NCBI RefSeq assembly: GCF_026151205.1
Contig: NC_087083.1
Coordinates: forward strand, 6,674,460 to 6,738,459
Origin: Bolinopsis microptera
Taxonomy: Eukaryota; Ctenophora; Tentaculata; Lobata; Bolinopsidae
DNA: 64,000 bases
Direction of reading: 5' to 3'
Within the stretch, counting starts at the first letter, position 1, and each line of letters starts with the position of its first letter. Below, one piece after another: positions 24,898-37,061 of this stretch. The translations under genes were made by a program, and so were the position numbers. The notes under the pieces were generated by a model. That model saw nothing but the letters and a program-made list of their open reading frames with translations. It was not told the DNA's origin and did no database searches.

Positions 24898-27800
24898 ATG
24901 ACCAGAGGTTCTATTATCAGTTTAGGAATAGCAAATCCAGTGTTCCGTCCAAAGTGAGTAAATAAAGACATCGCTTCTCAGCTCATACTAAAATGATTCC
25001 AAAAATTATTTTTCTTTATCTTTATATATTTTTTTCTCTTTAAACAATTCTCCTTTGAAAAAAAAATGTAGGCCGTTTGCGTCGATCATGGGTCTAGGAA
25101 AGTTTTTTGTTTCAAATAAGAATATGGCAATTCGGTAATCTGTCGATGGCCACGTAACCCACGGTTAAGTATATTGTCATTGACGTAGTGGATGGTTGAG
25201 CGGGTTTCAAGCACTCTCAAATCCCAAAATATTGTTTGATTGCGCCGTAAAAATAAATAACTGTTTTATTAAATAAATAATTGTTTTATTAACCGTGCGT
25301 TTCGTTCAACAGTGTGCCTTAACCGTGTGCCTTAACCGTGCCTTATCATTCACAGGGGGGATACCGATAAGTAACCATTGTGCGTTAACCGTGCGTTAAC
25401 TGTGCGTTAACCGTGCGTTAAGTGTCCGTCAAGTGTGCCTTAACCGTGCGTTAAGTGACCATGGCCATCGACAGATTACCGAATTGTCGCAACGCGGACG
25501 GATATAACAGTGCAGTAACAGAATGCTTGAAACTAATTGTTTTTTCGTTTCAGCACAGATGAAGAAGGTGTTTTCGACAATGACGGTTTCGTGGACCAGT
25601 AAGTGACATTTTAATCGCCCTAAATACGTTGCTATCTACCAAAATTACTATTCCAATAATTAAACGATATTTGCATAGTATTTGTAGAAATATGCACTCA
25701 TCAACAGTTTTTATTCAGTGAGAAGGTAGAAATAGGTGTCCCATCGGTTCAAGAGAAATCAGAAGCAGACACTGCTTCAACAGCTCCGACTGAGTTGAAA
25801 GCTAGTCTCAACCTGGGACACGCCGTGTCATTGGCAGTTGGCCAAACTATCGGTTCAGGTAAGGTTGTAGTCTATATAACTATAATTGCATCGGAGATTA
25901 TTTTATGTTTATTGATATAGAGTAGAACTAGATATATTGTGTTAATAACCTAATATATAATAATGATAATAAATAATCTTCAGGAATATTCGTATCGCCG
26001 AATGATGTGGTGAAACAAGTCGGATCAATTGGAATGTCACTCACTATCTGGCTCATCTCAGGTTAGTTTTCAGTAAATCTTAAAATCAAACAAATTCTTT
26101 GTTGAAATCATCAACGAGAGATTCAATACAATACGTAAATACTTTGTTTTCGAAGATCGATTTTTTCACTGATTTTCAGATAAAATGAATAGCACCATCC
26201 TAGCGTTTTAGCACGATTTTTGGAAAATTTTATCAAACAATTTTAATTTTAAACAATTTTTTCAGGGACACTGTCTATGTGCGGTGCTTTAACGTTCTGT
26301 GAGTTGGGGACCATGTTCAAAAGGAGCGGGGGAGAGTACCAATACATCAAGGCTGCGTGAGTCATAACATCTATTAAAGTATTAATGTTCACTGTTTGCG
26401 TCTATTAACTTATTAATGTTAACTGTTCAGTAGTAAGAAATAGAAACAATGCTACGCACTTCGTCTCTCAGTTGTAGCCCAGATTAGTATAATAAGTACG
26501 ACATACTCCAGCAGATGTCTCTGTTAACAGTGACAACACATGGTAACTGGATTACATATTGAATCCGATAAATCCTTGTTAGTAATATTCACATATTCAT
26601 GGGTTTTATTCAATAATCAATTAGGAAGCCCGACATTGGTTATAAGGGTTTGTCTGAATGATTTGTTATCATCATAATATATTTGAGTGGTTTCTGTCTT
26701 TATGTTACTGTTCGCACAACTAATGTCATTAAAAGCCCTCTTCCATTCAAATCGCAATTACAAAAACCCTTCTTCATCTCATTTAAAAAGTTATAAACAT
26801 ATATCATTTTCACTTTACAGGGCTCTGATGTCCTCTAAACTCATTCCAAACAATAAATTAATACATATAATATAACAACCTGGAAAGTTAATTACCAGAA
26901 ACAACTAAATGAAACAACTAAATGAAACTTACGTAGATATTCTCAGGTACGGCAAACTCGCATCATTTCTCTATTTGTGGGTGTGTGGGGTCATCAGAAA
27001 CGGTTAGAAGTGAAATATTATAAACTTTACTAGTTACTACTACGATTTATATGTATTAGTTACTACTAACATTTATATTTACTAGTTACTACTAACATTT
27101 ATATTTACTAGTTACTACTAACATTTATATTTACTAGTTACTACTAACATTTATATTTACTAGTTACAACTAACATTTATATTTACTAGTTACTACTAAT
27201 ATATAACATTATTTATCATAAAATAAAACGGTGTTCACTAGAAATAATGCAAAGAGGTACAAAGTACTAAAGTATCAAAGAAAGTAAGTATTGTACTCAA
27301 ATAAGAAGACGTCATCGCAAGTCCTGAAGTTGAAATCATTAACTCAATCTCTCCAATTAAAGTGTAAGTAGTATTTGACCAAAACCCATAATCATGGGTA
27401 GAGTGGACCGCTGCCATGAGTGTCTCTCTTTCCTAAATAAAAGGAAATGATATTAATTTGAATAACCGTCCGCAAATGAAAAATGATACCGAAAATGAAA
27501 TCAGTCGCTCGCTTTTTTGGTGGTAGTTAGTGTCCAATTAGCTGATGTTTATTGAATCTTTATTGCAGAGTACAGCTGCTTTCGGGTAGTTCTTCTTAAT
27601 CTATTACAATTGTAAATGAATGGACGGTTTGCGGACGGTTATTTTAAATTAATATCATTTCCTTTTGTTTGGGAAAGAGAGACACTGCAGCAGCAGTCTT
27701 TTCTACCCAATTATGGGTTTTGGTCAAATATCATCTCTTTTTGATTATAATGTCAGGGTACTTTACAAAGTCGAAATGTAAATTCATAACTTCATTAATA

Positions 27801-30800
27801 AGGAGGTAATTTCAACGATTTCGAAATTTAACCTTTGAAAACATTTCCTTGTGTTTAGGTAAGCATATCTGTTGATCACTGACTGAATATGCCACTTTAT
27901 ACTCATTCAATTGTTTGAACTTAAAATATGCCTGCTGAACTACTTTTGGTGAGTCTTAATGCCTGAAAAACAGTAAAGGGGGTATATATAGGGGGTAAAT
28001 AGTATAGTGAGTATAATGGCGACGGTCGTGCTTGCCAGCACTGTGATAATTATAATAGTAAATAACCCTCAGGTATGGGCTGTGCTGCCATCTCGCTCAA
28101 ATTTGCTCACTAACCCTCAGGTATGGGCTGTGCTACTATCTCGCTCACATTTGCTCACTAACCCTCAGGTATGGGCTGTGCTACTATCTCCCTCACAGTT
28201 GCTCACTAACCCTCAGGTATGGGCTGTGCTGCTATCTCGCTCACATTTGCTCATTACTTCATGGATCTGTTCATGGACGAGGACGATCCCGGCTTCGTAA
28301 TCGCTAAGAAATCTGCAGCTACTGCAGCTATATGTAAGAGTACATTGAAAAAAATATATATAAATATATAACCTAAAAAGAACATCATATAGCAGTATAG
28401 CCATTATATGATCATTACATGGCCACTAAGCAAGTTATCACTTAACAAATAACCGCTTGCAGATTACCGATATTGATTTAGAATATTAGATTTAGAACTA
28501 ATATATTAGTTCGGTTAATTTAGAATTGTAATAATGATATCATAATAAATCCCAATCAATACACAATTACAATAAGATAAATAGTTTAATACACATTTCT
28601 AGCTGTTAAATGAAATTACAGGTTTTAATTAAAGTTCATGCTCTCCTGATAGGTTTCAGGGAACAGATAGAGGCCGTGTAGAGGCCGTGTAGAGGCCGTA
28701 TAGAGGCCGTATAAAGGCCATGTAATATATCTTTTAAGTGGCCGTATAGTGGCCGTATAAAGGCCGTTGAGAGGCCTTATAGTGGCCATATAAAGGCCGT
28801 ATCAAGGCCAAACCTAATCGCCTAATTTCCCACATTTCCAGTGATAATAATAGCTGTGAACGTTTGGAGCACTAAGATCGGTTTGTGGATGCAGAACATA
28901 TTTACAGTTCTCAAGCTGGGAGCTCTGTCTGTTCTTATCATTATGGGCATTTACTTCATTTGTGCTGGTAAGTGTATGTAGCTGATTTACAAATGTATAA
29001 TATGAACATTATTACATTATTACATGTGTTAATCGTCTTTTTTACATGCTTTAAGAACCACGCTCCAGTATTTGAGGTGTGTTTCATAGCGTTAATAGTC
29101 CCCATTCATCGAAGTGCGCTAGTGTCACTGCCTTCTAATATACCCAAATGATGATTATTAACCTAGGTAAAACGCAAAACATTAATAAGAACTGGTTTGA
29201 AGGAACTACAATCGATTTCCCAAAATGGACGAACGCTTTCTTCGCCTCACTTTGGGCCTACAGCGGCTGGTGAGTATTATTCCGGTATCTGCACAAGTAA
29301 TTGAAAACGAGGAGGGACATCGTGTCATTTAAATGCTGTTTCATAACTTTCTAAATGAAACGAAGATGAATGACTTAATGAGACAACCACTAAATTTATC
29401 ATTTAGGATTATTGAGTTTCTACATTGCTAAGATATCTCCTCTTTAAATTCTCCACTCTCGCAGGAATTGTATAAACATGATGTCTGGTGAGATAAAGAA
29501 CTCTACTAAAACAGTCCCCCGAGCTCTAGTCATAACAAACGTGATAATGATCAGCATCTACCTAGTAGCTAATATTGCTTACCACACTATTCTGCCAATA
29601 AAGGTTCTCAGGAATGAACGAGCTATAGCTGTGGTAATTTTCTGGCATATTGACAATATTCTCACCTTATTTTAAAGTTTTAAGTCGTGTAGTTTTATTG
29701 AGTCTCATTTGATGATTCTTTCAAGATTATTTCTCATCGTTTTTCTGAATACATTCTGATGAAATAGTTCGCAAGCTCACGAGCTGATTCCTCAGAGAGT
29801 GGGGAGAGAAGTGGGGGGTGAAGGAACCTGGGGAGAGTGGGGGAAGTGTTCTTCGGAGTCAGCGTTGCTATATCAACCTTCGGAGCCCTGTCTTCTTCTC
29901 TCATGGGCAGTTCCAGGTACAGTAAACTACTTCTACTCTATACTAGTTGGTAATGTTCCTGGTGGATATTTTATTTGGATAATTTAGATCATGACTTTTT
30001 GGAAGATATGACAATTGACAAATCACAACTAATTAATATTACAACTTGTCAGATTACCGTTTATTGCTGCACAAGAAGACATGTTCCCTAAGTTCGTGGC
30101 TCTGATACAAGTGAAGAATGGAACTCCCATAGTCGGTCTCTTCACCATGGTAACGAGTTATTAATTTTTTCATTTAAAAATAAAATGTAGTAAAAACAAC
30201 CTAAGCTTTCCTCATTTACTAAATCAAAAAGGTGCTGATCTAGTCGTTCTCAAATTGAAACTGGAAAACTTTGTCAGGGAACCTTGGCAACATTCTGGGT
30301 TTGGCCGATTGATATTGGAGGCTTAATCAAGTAAGAAACCTGAAAATCATCCCCCCCTTATTATGTAAAAACTCATTTCTAGAATAATTGCGAACTGCTA
30401 TGACTAACAAGAATTTACCACCCTTTGCTTTATTAAAGTGGTGGATGGAAACGATAACGTCAATATGATATCGCTATTGATTTCGATAGTTACGTCTTGA
30501 GAGGATACGTAGTCAGTATAATTACCAGTTTTCCTTTACGCATCAATACTTTTTGTAAGCAAATTAACGCTCATATAAATCCTGATATAAACATGTTCAG
30601 GTACGTCGGCTTCCTGTCCTGGGCATGGTGGGGAATGTGCTTCTTTGCAGTTCCTCTCCTCCGCTACACTATGCCTGGCCACCCAAGAACCTTCAGGGTA
30701 TACAATAGTGATAATTAATATAGTCGGTTCTTAAAATATAACGAAGAATTCTCACAAATAATATTTAAAATATTTGTAGATATTAGCTAACATTGTTTGA

Positions 30801-31811
30801 TAGTTGGGGACAAAGTGAGAGTCTCCACTCAGTGTTTCAAAACAAATAGTTGTCAATGTTTCGTCACACAGCCTTTGTCATGGACGAGACGTTATGATAA
30901 CTTCTTACATAACTCAATAAATTTAATAGATTTGTAGTGTTGTTTGTAATAAGTTTTAAAACATTTATTGAGCTATGTGTATGAAGTTATTGTAACGTCT
31001 CGTCCATGACAAAGGCTTGTGCTGAAACGTCAACAACTGTTTGTTTTGGAACACTGAGCGGAGACTCTCAATTTGTCCCCAACTATCAAACTATATGATC
31101 GACCCACTCATTAGAGCGAGGAAAGATTACTATAGATAGCGAATATTCTTTACAAATAACAACTAATATGTTTACAAATAATAACTGAGAATTCTCACAA
31201 ATAACAACTATTAACTTTTACAAATAATAACTAAGAATTCTCACAAATAACAACTATTTTTCTAACACGCCAGGTGTTTCTACCCGTGACTGGGTTTGCT
31301 ATCATGGCTTCACTTTATCTTACTATCGGACAGTTCGTCGCTAGTCCAGTACCATGTCTAGGCTGGCTAGGTAAATAAAGTTCCTTCCTTTCTAACATAG
31401 TACCTTGTTAAGATGGTAATGTAAATATAAAATTTCTATGATCCTGTGTTAAATCGAAATAATCGAACCGTTCATCTATCCATGTGTTTTAAAATTCGCG
31501 AAGCCATTTTACACGATTTCACGGTTTGGACCATGAGGTGAGCCTTTCTGGTGGGCCATTATATCAAATAACAATGTTATTCTTAGCTGTGGTAGCTGCC
31601 GGAGTACCGATATACTACGGGTTCGTGGACCCTGATAACACCTGCAGAACATGGATGGGTAAGTAATATGTTACTAGTACTAAATAATAAGTTACGAGTA
31701 AGTAATAATTGTTACTCGATTCTTATGTATAAAACTTATCATTACAGTATTGTATATCTTTCAGCATGGTTGTTGTCAAAGCTATCTAAACTTCTCAAAG
31801 CGGAACTGTGA
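24898..31811 (+). CDS. SLC7-family (LAT/APC superfamily) amino-acid transporter, 17 exons
   Basis: Predicted multi-pass amino-acid exchanger of the plasma membrane. Exons, all GT..AG with matching phases: 24898-24953, 25554-25598, 25719-25858, 25984-26061, 26266-26356, 26947-27002, 28217-28333, 28842-28967, 29167-29269, 29465-29633, 29768-29916 (uncertain start), 30053-30149, 30278-30330, 30601-30697, 31274-31370, 31587-31658, 31765-31811. They total 1593 nt (530 codons plus stop), the usual SLC7 size. Signatures: an acidic soluble N-terminus; the TM1 unwinding motif GSGIF across the exon 3/4 junction; CGALTFCELGTMFKRSGGEY (TM2 and following loop); the TM6 region YSGWNCINMMSGEIKNSTKT; STFGALSSSLMGSSR (TM8); and a final hydrophobic pair. 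The start is chosen because MTRGSIISLG joins exon 2 in frame through a good GTGAGT donor. The loop after TM3 (MDLFMDEDDPG) lacks the cysteine that bonds the heavy chain (SLC3A2/SLC3A1) in heteromeric members. Exon 11 carries an in-frame TGA (29819-29821). The exact subfamily is unassigned. Confidence 0.9.
25128..25486. mobile_element. Foldback MITE in transporter intron 1
   Basis: Terminal inverted repeats CAATTCGGTAATCTGTCGAT-GGCCA at 25128-25152 and its complement ending at 25486. Inside the right half lies a run of GTGCGTTAACC variants (25310-25455). No coding. 359 bp; the target duplication is not clear. Confidence 0.75.
27030..27200. repeat. 26-bp minisatellite in transporter intron 6
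   Basis: About six copies of TACTAGTTACTACTAACATT then TATATT. Confidence 0.9.
27372..27730. mobile_element. Palindromic MITE in transporter intron 6
   Basis: Long imperfect inverted repeat: TATTTGACCAAAACCCATAA at the left end and its complement at the right. The arms continue through AGAGAGACACT/AGTGTCTCTCT and GGAAATGATATTAATTTGAA-like sequence to ACCGTCCGCAAA. About 359 bp, no coding, centre near 27550. Confidence 0.8.
28065..28255 (+). repeat. 48-bp tandem repeat (4 copies) carrying the exon 7 splice acceptor
   Basis: Each unit consists of TAACCCTCAG (acceptor end) followed by 38 nt matching the start of exon 7 (GTATGGGCTGTGCT...). Acceptor AGs end at 28072, 28120, 28168 and 28216. Only the fourth copy runs into the rest of the exon (CATTACTTCATGG); copies 1-3 read CAC TAA in the transporter frame. 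AG|GT is also formed at each site, so each copy could act as acceptor or donor. Confidence 0.9.
28670..28812. repeat. 10-11-bp (GAGGCCGTATA)n repeat in transporter intron 7
   Basis: About a dozen imperfect copies of AGGCCGTATA/AGTGGCCGTATA, ending about 30 bases before exon 8. Confidence 0.85.
29768..29916 (+). other. Transporter exon 11 with in-frame TGA and 9-mer duplication
   Basis: The only acceptor (ends 29767) compatible with the phase 0 end of exon 10 places TGA at 29819-29821 in frame. The downstream half (VFFGVSVAISTFGALSSSLM) is clearly SLC7 TM8. The G-rich middle repeats AGAGTGGGG at 29796 and 29834, 38 bases apart, and the segment before TM8 is longer than usual for SLC7 proteins. 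A sequencing error, a disrupting duplication, or an unrecognised splice are all possible. Confidence 0.55.
30795..31091. mobile_element. Palindromic MITE in transporter intron 14
   Basis: 297 bp with ends GTTTGATAGTTGGGGACAAA and its exact complement. The arms pair along nearly the whole length through CCTTTGTCATGGACGAGACG (and complement) to a short centre near 30945. No coding. Confidence 0.9.
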
Positions 31812-34800
31812 ACATTTGCCAATAACTCCTGGAATATCAAGAAAGAAAATAATCAGTCTGCATAATTACTGCATGTTTGAGAGATTACGTAACCGTGCTA
31901 GCTTAAATAAGCTATATTGGTTAGTGAACAAACTTGATCGAGTTTTATGGACTTATAAACTAACGATTGCATGGAAAATATAAAGATTAAAGAATTAGTG
32001 TGTTGAACTGAAATGTCATACAACGTTATATTGCTTACCTGCCATTTTATGCTTTGTATGAAGTTTTATAATATATTATTTTATATCAAATTAATAGCCT
32101 CTATTCTCCTTATCATGCTGGATGTCTCCCAATTCATGGTTGGACTTACATAAGAAATTTCGGCAGAAATGAGAATATAGTGATTAAAATTTTTTCGGAA
32201 GGATAATCAATATCCATCAAATGCCCGTACGTTGTTTTTTAACCCATATGTGCTGTCTGTACAAATGTTATTCAACAGTCATTTGCAGATATTTTAACCT
32301 AATTTACTGATAAAATTAAGAAACGATGATTGGGTTATAATTGCACGATTTGAAGAAAAGCGTGGCAAGTGAAAAATGTGCAGCTTTCCATACATTGATT
32401 GGGTTAATAACTATGAGGAGAAATACGTATCGTACCGGGGGTTAAATACGTACGTAATTTAAAAAATTAATATCTTTTTTAAATGACTCATAAAATTCAA
32501 CCGTATTTTGATAATTCATCAGCCCTCTACTTTAAAAAAAATTGAAACCATGATTGGGTTATTATTGAATGATTCAAGTGTACATTACTGAAGTACCCTA
32601 AGTTATTAATTGGATGTGGAGCTGCTGTAATTGCCAACCCCATTCCTCAATTCTTTCCTGCAAATTGAGGTGCCCAATCCCTTCACTCCCCATCAGAGTG
32701 TTGACATTTCTTATTAAGCTTAGAGTTGCCTGCGCCGCCTAGCGACTCTTTGTTCACAAATGTGACTGAGAAGTATAATCAGTTGGGGATTTGTAGTACC
32801 TACCTACTCATCATTTTGCGGCCTCTACGTATCGTCACCTCGCACAACTTACAATAGGTGCTGTGAAAAAAGCTTTCCAGACATTTGCATTGGGTTAACG
32901 AGGTGGCGTACGTCACCTCGAGATCAGATAGCAATATTACAATGAGTTGCCCGAGCTGTGTCCCAGTTGATTGTGTCTGAGTATGGTACGTGACTATGAC
33001 GTCACCTGAGCTGCTGCTCCTTTTAGGACCAGGTGAGAGCGCATACTTGTGAATGTAAATGTAAGTATGGTTTACAGTTTACAGTTTACACTGTAATAAC
33101 CCCTTATAATAAAGCCCAGGTTTATATGATGATCGAGAGCTCGGGCTATATGTTTCTGCCTTCTATGTGCCGCTAATAACAGTAGAACAGTAGTATATAA
33201 CACAATCTGTACATTACTAGTTTACTCATAAAGTGTAGCAATGCTACTAACTCGGTGTTATTAGAGACCTTATGTTATATAGCAATACCAAAGCAACCTG
33301 CAACAAAGCTAGATCAAGTTTCACCTCAGTGTACAACAAAGCTGTATATATCTGTGTATTAATTTCTCATGTGCAAGCGCTAAACACTAATTTGAACGTA
33401 TTTTATTTTAAAACGATGTTTCTGGTAGTGCTTCGTAACTTTTAATGACATCGAATGTAATTTACTGGAACCAGACAGCATACACAAATCATTTAGAACT
33501 TGTGGATACTGAATCAGTTACTCTCGATATCTTTTTGTCACATTTTGTTTCATATTTCCCGTTTATTCGACCAGTTTCTCAGTTCAGCTTGCTTGTGCCT
33601 ATCTTACATATAAGTGCGGTCATATTTTGCAAATATAGTGATTAGTGCACTAATGACTTATCACACTATCGCATGCATGTAGTGATAAGTCATTATATGT
33701 GCACTATATTAGTGCACTAATCACTATTATTCGTTACACTATAAAAATGAATGAAGCGGTGAAAATCTAAGAGGGTGAGAGGTTCTTTAATTATAGCTAA
33801 TGATTAAATGAGACCCACTAAAGGTACTAAATTAACCGGACTGCTAGCGAGGAATCGAGAGTGGGAATAAAATAAATGCGGAATAAATTCGTATCTGCCT
33901 AAAATCATGCTTTTAAGTACTAGAAATTTAGCTTTTAGGTACTGGAAATTAAGCTTTAAGGTACTGGAAATTAAGCTTTAAGGTACTCTCAGGTTTGATT
34001 ATTTAACATCGTAGTACGGTATATAACAATACGGTATATAACAATACATTACCCGATTGTTGAGTTTAATACAAACGATAACTTACAATCACCTATAGCA
34101 TTATCCCCATAGTCAGAGTGTTCAATATTACAACATTAGATTGCAACACTGTGTGTATGAGTGTGAGTGCCTGTAAACGGGAACTTTCATATTTAATCGC
34201 GACTAGTAAAGTGACTAAATTTCAATCTGTTGAATGATTGCGATCCAGCTTGCAAAGATTCACCCTATATTTTATTTAATCAACTATCGGTAGTATTAAA
34301 AGTCGCTGCATTATCAACTTGTCATTCGAGGAGGGTTGTTTTTAATGTATTTTCCCGATTTTTATAGAAACACATTCTTACCGATGTTTTTGATGTTATG
34401 TCATGAAAAACTTTTGACCCTAGCCTATCTTAGTAGTGTCTATTTAAATCTCACTTCAACTAAAGGCATGAACATGACGTGACGAGAAGGAACCCTTAAA
34501 AGGAATAATGAATGTCACTGGTCTTTCGATTCTTTTATCGAATAATAATGGTATTTTGCACTCATTTCTATTTTGCAGCATATGTGCTCCAAAGTAAATC
34601 TTCTTTAGTATGTCTCTACAGAGTATTACGTTGAGCTGCTATTATATGTGTTATGTAATGATACTGTAATAGTTAGCTTGTTGAATGTTAAGGAACTAAT
34701 AGCTTATCTAGTTTTACTTAATTAAGGGTGCAATTGAGCGACCAATAAGTTAATTAGTTAATTGATTGAGCGACTAATTGGTTAATTGATTGAGCGAATA

Positions 34801-34990
34801 ATAACCGCATATTACCTAATCTTATTACAGTTTTTTGTCAAGTCATTCAGATTCTGCCAATTTTACTCGCTCTGGCCTTATTTCCATTTTTATATTTTTA
34901 TATCTGAGTTCTGACCAGTTCTTACAGCTATGATTCTGAAAAGTTTCTAAGCGACTGATAAGGTACAACAAAATAACAAAAGCTGCATAC
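31812..34990. other. Non-coding region downstream of the transporter
   Basis: No gene recognised in about 3.2 kb. It holds a GTTTACA triplet repeat near 33065, a foldback at 33637-33725, and a thrice-repeated TTTAGGTACTGGAAATTAAGC phrase at about 33910-33985. The 3' UTR of the transporter begins at 31812; no clear AATAAA was seen. Confidence 0.45.
33637..33725. repeat. 89-bp foldback (imperfect palindrome)
   Basis: AGTGATTAGTGCACTAATGA at the left pairs with its complement at the right end; inner arms GACTTATCAC/GTGATAAGTC flank a GCATGC-containing loop. Confidence 0.85.
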
Positions 34991-35064
34991 TAGCCAGGAG
35001 TAGCACTTCTGCCGTGGTAACCTAGGTAACCTAGGAGCCCCTAGGACTTCATAGGGCATGACTC

Positions 35065-35890
35065 CTAAAGGGAGAAGGGTGTAACTAATACGTACCTGCC
35101 AGAATATCGTGATGAGTCTGATATTTTAAATTTAGCGATCAGCTTGAACTGCATGATCTTTGCTTTGGAATTCTTGTACATATGTTCTAGACATTTTAGG
35201 AATTTTCCATCTATGCCAAGGGTTGAGAGCTTGTATAGAAGAGCTTCACGACTGATGGAGTCGAAAGCTTTGCGAAAGTCCACAAAACAAGAATACATTT
35301 TTTTGTCCTTTGTTATTCACGTATTTGTCTACACAAGTGGAAAGGGTGAACAGATGATCCACAGCTCTAGCGTTCTTGAAGAAGCCAAGCTGGTTTACTG
35401 TGTCCGAGCAATGTTCCTTCCTGAATTTTAGCAATCGATCCAATAAGATAGTCGAAAACAGTTTACCAAGGTTGCTCCCGATCGCAATGGCCCTGTAATC
35501 ATCATGAGGGTCGTAAATACATCCTATCTTATGGAGTGGGCTCACGATCGTAGTGTTCCATGGATAGACACCAAGGTCCAAGCAACCATTAAAGGGCTTA
35601 ACTAACACTGAGAGAGCGCAGTGGTTCTGGACGGCGGACTTCAGCTGCTCATTGAGTAAACAATCTAGTCCAACCGCCTTACCGTTTTCACTGCTTGTAC
35701 AACCTCTTATGATGATATATAATATCATCGTTTAGTACTATGCTCATTATTCGTTCATTTGCCTGAGTCACTGATCTATTCTGTGGAAAGTTTGTATCCT
35801 TGATCCTTCTTTTTGTAGAGATCCAGAAGGAATTGGTAGAACTTCACCATGTCGAATATGTCGAGCTTGGAGTTGGAGGGTTTTTCGTTA
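35065..35890 (-). pseudogene. Truncated, frameshifted non-LTR (LINE) reverse transcriptase
   Basis: Read on the - strand, two frames (35728-35246 and 35298-35065) carry the front half of a LINE-type RT: GLDCLLNEQLK (target-helix region), YRAIAIGSNLGKLFS (finger motif), QLGFFKNARAVDHLF and, after a frameshift near 35290, CFVDFRKAFDSI (catalytic block A). The catalytic FADD block and everything after it are missing, and a stop lies upstream, so this is a dead fragment. Weak similarity to pol continues to about 35890 (KLDIFDMVKFYQFLLDLYKK in a shifted frame). The clade (CR1/Jockey-like) is not determined. Confidence 0.85.
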
Positions 35891-35929
35891 AACTTCTTTC
35901 TTTAAGTTTTTTAAGTTCTTCTAGTACAG

Positions 35930-35975
35930 ACAGATCCGTCTGAAAAAATCGATCTATACCGAGACAAAAAGCTTA
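35930..35975 (-). repeat. 45-bp repeat, inverted copy of 60965-61010
   Basis: AGTACAGACAGATCCGTCTG followed by AAAAAATCGATCTATACCGA is the near-exact reverse complement of 60970-61008. It adjoins the LINE fragment and may be part of the same element, so the copy at 61 kb may be a second LINE scrap in the opposite orientation. Confidence 0.85.
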
Positions 35976-36032
35976 GTGTAAAATTAGGTTGGCACCAGAA
36001 CAGTCCTCCCGAGGCGTACCGGTGGTCTACAC

Positions 36033-36753
36033 TGCCTGCTCACAAAGGTACGGTAGCGAAGTGGCGTACACGGGTAATTAAAATGTACAAGGGTACGATA
36101 GAGAAGTGTCGTACACAGTACTTAAGAAATACACGGGTACGATCTTGAAGTATCGTACGCGGTACTTAAAGAAATATACGGGTACGATGTCGAAGTCTCG
36201 TACACGAATACCTGCAAATCTCTAGCTCTCAAGCTCTGCAACCTTAACTCTTACAGGCTTCTGAGTGCCGTACAACTTTAAATGATCGAATGACTTGATC
36301 GAGTCCTAAGTTAGGTGAGAACAAAGGAAACAGGGTATTCGAATAATAAGTCTCGAAAGGTTATGAATTACTACTTGATCAATATACCAAGACTAGCGAC
36401 TCGAAAGCCACGCTACACTGTTCTCGGAAGCGGTAACTTTTACAACCTTACCGTTAAACAATCTTCCCAGAACTGCCGCTAACGGGGCAAGCAAAACCTA
36501 CCAGCACTGGGTCACGTGACATCACATGGCGAACCACGTGACACCGCGCGGCCCAGTCTGTCCAATAACCTAACTTAACTAGCTAACCTGACTAACACGT
36601 GCCTTCCTCCGCAAAACCATCCATAATCTATTCCACTAATCTAATCTAATCTTATACTAATCCTAACGGTTATTTAACACTAATACTAGAATATTCCAAA
36701 AGATCTAAAAACTAACAAGCCTAAGACCTGCTGCAACCAGCTACCATATTACA
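36033..36753 (-). repeat. Left (3') LTR of the outer element
   Basis: 721 bp, TG...CA on the + strand. Contains about three or four imperfect repeats of GGGTACGATxxxGAAGTxxCGTACACG (36050-36210). Matching sequence recurs at 50975-51753. The sequence just inside (CTATATCCCCCGGGAAAATT) reads purine-rich on the - strand, a plausible polypurine tract. CTAC adjoins both outer ends, a possible short target duplication. Confidence 0.7.
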
Positions 36754-37061
36754 CTATATCCCCCGGGAAAATTTAATCGATTTCGTCAATATCTCCAGGA
36801 GGTATTGACAAATTCGACCAAATCCCCCCTACCTACTAAAATCCTAAAATACTAAAACCTACACCACTAAAAAAATATAAAAAATGCACGTATAAACCCT
36901 CACGTGACTAACACTAACCCTAAAAATCCCACGTGCTAACCTCACGTGTCCAACTCCATACACAAACTGAAAAAAAATGTACACTACACGTGTAAAACTT
37001 CATCTGATATAATAATAAATCCACGTGTTTCACGTCATACAAAAATAAACTTTCAAATATA

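Noticed and set aside
28007..28300. 97-codon repeat protein (NPQVWAVL period)
   Set aside because: Wrong frame of the 48-bp splice-acceptor repeat; the transporter frame explains the last copy.
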